This document shows, piece by piece, positions 48,701 to 54,700 of a DNA stretch of 64,000 nt. Position 1 is the first letter of the stretch, and every line of letters starts with the position of its first letter. Source of the stretch: Henricia sp. BOLD:AAB3569 (Eukaryota > Echinodermata > Asteroidea > Spinulosida > Echinasteridae). Where the stretch lies: contig JBBELK010000454.1 of the NCBI GenBank assembly GCA_037783545.1, positions 930,001 through 994,000 of the forward strand. The letters run 5' to 3'. Made by a program: the position numbers and the translations under genes. Below the pieces are notes generated by a model. That model saw only the letters and a program-made list of their open reading frames with translations. It had not been told where the DNA came from and made no database searches.

Positions 48701-51700
48701 AGAAGCAACTAGTGGCAACTGGCATTTTCGGCAACTAGAAGCAACTCGCGGCAACTGGGAGCAACTGATCAGTTGCTTAAAAAGGTTGATGTACACGCAA
48801 CTACTAGCAACTGCAGAAAAATCCCAGTTGCCGCGAGTTTCTCATGTTCTACTTTCTGGCAACTAGTTGTACCCAGGTGCTGTCAGTTGCAGTTGCAGTT
48901 GCGTATCGACAGCAACTGCAAGCAACGGTTGCTTCCAGTTGCAAAGTCAATGTACTCTAGTTGCCGTGTCGATGTGCGCGCTCTGGAAATGTAGCCATGG
49001 CTGGATGCCGCTAGTTGCCCAACTAATCAGTTGCAACTGATCAGTTGAGTTGCTTCCAGTTGCAAGGTCGATGTACGCTAGGCTTAAGAGATGTCACATG
49101 TTCAGTTTTACTCGCTTTTGGTGTATTTTTGGTGTATTTTTGTATTTCCACACAGCTGTTCCACAAGGCAATTTGCTTCATCACAATCTCTTTGCAGTTT
49201 TATTATTTCTCCTGCTGTTTTTTTTCACCATTTTTCAAACTCTGTTCAATTTGCTTTTTACGAATATTGTATCCTACACTTTTCTCTCTCACTCTACCGC
49301 AGTTTCTTTTCTCGTCACTTGCATATTTCTTCGTCAGTTGCTTCTTTCTGACGTCATTCTCAGAGTTGCCAACCCTCCCGGATTTTGCAACAAATTTCCT
49401 GAAAAAAAGTACCGATCTCGGGACTCGCATCACAGATGAAAACCATCCTGGGTTGTCAATTAACAACCTCAGGGTTTTTCAGATGTGTTTGAAGTCGGAA
49501 GGTCAACCTATTCATCAAAATCCGGGAGAGTTGGGAGCTCTGCATTCTGTGTTTGCACTTTCTTTGATTTCTAGTTGCATCTTTTCCGACAATTCTTTTG
49601 ATTTCTCGTTTTATTTGTGATATTCGGTTTCCAAATGTAAAATCAAACATTAAAATCAAAACTGAAAATTTAAAAAGTCATTTTAAGTCCCAGCACTTTT
49701 CTGTATCCCCCTCTATATTATGTTGTTGTTGTTAATTTATGGCATCTTCGGCAACTAATTCCCTTTATACCATCAACTATACGGTTTTAGCTTTAACTAT
49801 ACTTTATTATCAACTTGAGATGACGAAGAAAGAGATGCAGTTTTATAGAAGTGGGAGGAAAACCCCCAGGGAAATCTCCTGGGGGAGCCCACATGTTCAA
49901 GTAGGGACTGCAAACCCAATCCACATACATGCCCTGGAATCGAACTCTTTGTATAACCACCAAAGATTTCTTTAGACCTTTATCATGGTGCGGCCATCTT
50001 TGTCCTGTTCCCCATAATATACACAGTACGTGTCAGCGCGTCTGAGCAACCACACGATTGCGCTGCGCGTGCGCCATTGTAATGCACACAATGAACATTT
50101 TCAACACGGGGGCCAAACTATTTTTTCTGCAAGCCTCGCTTTGGTTACGTTAATTTGAATAGGTAAAAAGTAAAGATGGCCACACCGTGATAAAGGTCTA
50201 TAGCCTGCTAAATAGGTTAAGGGATTTGGTTGCTTAACATAAGCCGTGGTGGAAGAAAACTCATTAAGTTCAAGTTTTCTCTCAAGACACATCGTGGGTG
50301 AATTTGTGTTTATTTGCCCTTTTTGTCCCCTTTCAGAAAACGACTCTGAAACTCAAGTTCACCATACAGACCTTGCGGTTGTACGACGTCACGTTTGACG
50401 ATGCCGGCCTTTACTCGTGTGTTGCTGGATCAAGTCTGGGCATGACTGGGCAGAGCGCTGTTCTTAAAGTCTTGCCAGGTTAGTTAAGCCCGGTTCATGC
50501 TTCATGCAAAAGCGAACACAAACGCTAAAGTGGCGTAAAATTCATGTGCAGTAAACATTTGCGCAAGTTGAAACTAGTTCAGCTTTATGCAATGCGAAAA
50601 CTTTGCTGTTATGTCAAGTTCGCATTCGCCTTCACTTTTGTGTGAAGTATGAACCTGGCTTTAGTCCAACCCAAAAATCTGTTGTTGAGAAAACCAATAT
50701 TGTCGTCTGTCAAGTCAAACTGCCTTCGAGTCCCTAGTCAAGTTAAACTGCCTTCGAGTCCCAAGTCAAGTCAAGTCAAACTGCCTTCGAGTCCCAAGTC
50801 AAGTCAGATTGCCTTCGAGTCCCAAGTCAAGTCAGATTGCCTTCGAGTCCCAAGTCAAGTCAGACTGCCTTCGAGTCCCAAGTCAAGTCAGACTGCCTCC
50901 GAGTCCCAAGTCAAGTCAGACTGCCTCCGAGTCCCAAGTCAAGTCAGACTGCCTCCGAGTCCCAAGTCAAGTCAGACTGCCTTCGAGTCCCAAGTAAAGT
51001 CAAACTGCCATCGAGTGTCAAGTCAAGTCAAGTCAAGTCAGTGAAAATCGGGACTTGAGTCAACTCAACTCTCGAGTCGATGCATCACAACTCTGAAGCA
51101 TTTTGTAAATCTAGCACAAACCAAAAGTATGTTTTTACGTATCTCTACAGTTCCTACTAAACCACCTCCGACATCGGCCCCAATTATTAACATCATCCGA
51201 CGGGATGGCTGGAACCAAAAGAAGACCATCATGATGATCGTTATCGTCTGTTGCTCCGTTGTTCTCATTCTCTTCTTCTTCATCTTCGTGATGTGTTACA
51301 AAAACAACCAGAGACATAGCAAGAAGAGAATGCTGCCTGCGTTGCCTAATATGCAACATTTAACACGACAGGTAGGTTGTAAAGCCTAGCGTACATCGGC
51401 CTTGCAACTGAAAGCAACTAGTGGCAACTGAGGTTTCCGGCAACTAGAAGCAACTCGCAGAAACTGGGAGCTACTGACCAGTTGCTTGAAAAGATCCGTG
51501 TCACGCATTTGCAACTAAACTGGGAAAATCCCAGTTGCCACGAGTTGTTCATGTTCTACCTTCTGGCAACTAGTTGTTAAAGATAGTATACATGATTGGT
51601 AAACTGTTACAAATAGTTTTATCCCCCTGTATGATTGAAGATATGCATGATTAAAACCAACCTGAGCAAAAACCAGCTCCGTACTTCTTTCATTATTTAA

Positions 51701-54700
51701 ATGTCAAAAGTTGCCCTACAAGATGGCAGCTATTTGATACGGTCTATACATTTTCTCATCACTTTCTTGTAACATGACAAGGTTTTGAATCAAGTGCAGT
51801 TTCCCCTTTGTGTTTTGTCCCCCTCAGTTCTCAACCGAGTCTGGTCATTCTACAGCCCCATTGGTCATCGGACGATCACGTCTATCGTCATCGCTCACTA
51901 TGGTCTCTGAGTACGAGGTTCCGTTTGATCCTGAATGGGAATTCTCTAGAGAAAGGTTAGTACATTTCTTTTATTTTGGAACTCGTGAAGTGCTGTGGCG
52001 GAGCGGTCTAGTGGATCCTACTCAAAACCTGGGTTAGTTCCAAAGGTAGTGGGTTCGAATCCCGACCCGGCCCTTCTACGCTGCATGTAAGGTACTTTGT
52101 CACGCATTGCTTCCCTCCACCCAGGAGCAAAATGGGTACCCGAGAGGGTAGCGAACGTTTATGTGTTTGATTATCCGTTGAGCGCCTGTGGCAGGCGGGG
52201 CTGTATACTTCCCAGGGAGCTGAGAAGGATTAAGGAATGATATTACTGAGCCCAATGACCAGGGGTAATAATGCAGAAAGCGTATTGATGGATGTTACTC
52301 TGTTTGCTTTGTTGGTTTTATTTCAACAAATCCTCGTTAAAGGTTTTAAAACTTTGTTTTTCTTTCGTAGGTTAACTCTGGGCAAAGCCCTCGGCGAGGG
52401 TGCTTTTGGCAAAGTCGTCCTTGCTGAAGCGGTGGGCCGCAGTGCCAAGGAACGGACAATTAACGTGGCTGTTAAGATGCTTAAAGGTTGGTTATGTTCA
52501 ATCAGTTGTTTTCTTCACCCCTCCCCAATGCTACCCTGCCCTTAACATGGGGGTCATGAGTTACAAAATGTATCATACTCAATTATTTCTTATTTAGGTA
52601 ACACAACTGATCGCGAGTTATCCGACTTGGTTTCTGAGCTGGAAATGATGAAAATGATCGGCAAACACGTCAACATCATTAATCTGCTAGGCTGCTGCAC
52701 CCAGGATGGTAAGCAGATTTACACTAATACCCCCAGAGAATATTAGGTTAGCAGTTTATTTACCACTGAAGGGTCACTGCAGTCCATCGCTTGGGAATGA
52801 TTTTGTGTTATTACTAACATGTTTTTGTATTGCTTTCTACCAGGGCCCCTTTATGTCATCGTGGAGTACGCGCATCACGGCAATCTGCGCGATTTCCTGC
52901 GTCTTCGTCGACCGCCAGAGAATGACGAGAAGACGGTTCTTCTTCCCGGCTCTGAACTCTTGACTAACAAAGACCTGTTCTCCATGGCGTACCAGGTGTC
53001 CCGAGGCATGGAGTTCCTTGCCTCTAAAAAGGTAACTTAAGATCAAAAGAAGACCCTACAAGTCTTCATAAGTCCATGGGTTTCATAGCCAAGCGGCAGA
53101 AGAGGAATTACTTTAAAAATTATTTTCAAAACACTTAAAGGGCCCCTTATTTAGGATTTGTATCAATGAAATCTATGCTTTGAAGCCACTCTACTTAGTT
53201 AAAGTCATACAAATCCCATTTGGAGCTTGCTTTGGGGGTTAAAACAAAGGTTTTTAGTTTTTATGCTAATGAAAATATGCATATTCATGACCAAGGTCAC
53301 TATGTCACAAGAGGCAAACACAGGAAAATCACATCCAACTGTGCACAAAAGATTCCACCTTTTTCTAAATTTTCCTAAAACTTTTGTAATCCATGGCTGT
53401 TTGAGTTTGTTTTACATGTTGCCTGCTGTAAGCCATGACAAAACTAGGGGTAGAAACTGCAGCAATTTGCCACAAGTCCAACTTGAAGTCTTATGTTTTT
53501 TCTTAACTTTTCCCTTCCGTCTTCCTTATGTGATGCACTCAAAACAGCGCCCTCTGTCTGTGATTTATTGCAGTGAAATCTTCAAAGTTGAAAAAGGCCA
53601 CCTTTTATTGATTTTACATCCAAACGAACAATAGAATGTCTTGCTGAACAAGTAATCCGTCATTATGAAGCAAAGCTTAGGCACAAAGTTATTTAGCATA
53701 TCACAGGCCCTTCAAATTAAAGGAACAAAGATGATGCAATTATGTCAAGTTTCCATAATTTTAAAATAAATATATTTTGTTGGTGAATATAAATGATTTT
53801 TTTGCCTAATTTCAGACCATCCACCGTGACTTGGCGGCCCGTAACGTGCTTGTAGCCGATAATTACATCATGAAGATCGCCGACTTTGGACTTGCCCGGG
53901 ATGTTCACTACATTGACTTCTACAGAAAGACAACTGATGTGAGTTGAAGTGTAATATGCTACTTTCTCAAATTGTAAAATGATGCTTTGTTTTACTCTGA
54001 ATTTCAGTAAAGTTCCAAACATGAAAGTAATTGCTTTTTGTAAAACTGTGTTTAATGTCTCAAAATGGTCGTTAAATGTGAGGTTATCTTCTCGCACTTA
54101 AATTGTACTTCTACACAGTGAGTTACAAAATGAGTTACAAAATGAGAGCTTTCAAAACTAGCGAAAGCTGTTTGAAACCAACGGAAGTTGGCAACATTCC
54201 AGTTTAGCAGGTTACCAGTCAAATCTTTTATGGTTGTTTCTTAATGCAGGGTCGGTTACCAGTGAAGTGGATGGCGCCCGAGGCCCTTTTTGATCGCGTC
54301 TTCACCACGCAGAGTGACGTCTGGTCGTTTGGAATCCTACTCTGGGAGATAATCACGTTGGGTGGCACGCCGTACCCCAGCGTTCCCGTTGAGAAGATGT
54401 TTGATTTCCTAAGAGCAGGCAAACGTCTGGAGCAACCACAGAACAGCTCCCTGGAAATGTGAGTCGGGCTTGTCCTTGTTCGTACTACACATTTTTGTTT
54501 GCTTTTTAGTACAATATTTTACGTCCATCACATGAGAATGACACCACTGCAGTCTTGCCCGACCCGAGTCTGCCCCGAGTCTGCCCCGAGTCTGCCCCGA
54601 GTCCGCCCCAAGTCCGTCCTGAGTCCGTCTCGAGTCCGCATAATTCAAGCCACAAGCTACTCAAACTGCAACAAAGGCATGCTACTAATATGTGTGTTGC

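Noticed and set aside
49045..49620. 191-codon open frame, the longest in the window
   Set aside because: It begins inside the GCAACTAG transposon and runs through T-rich intron. Its hydrophobic, cysteine/phenylalanine-rich reading is what T-rich DNA gives.
50649..51044. 131-codon open frame, and possible CRISPR-like array
   Set aside because: It is a 28-bp minisatellite read in three frames. There are no unique spacers, and the DNA is eukaryotic intron.
53227..53634. 135-codon frame also present at 39,203-39,436
   Set aside because: The apparent conservation is because both are copies of one repeat (R2). The upstream part differs in frame, and no domain is recognisable.
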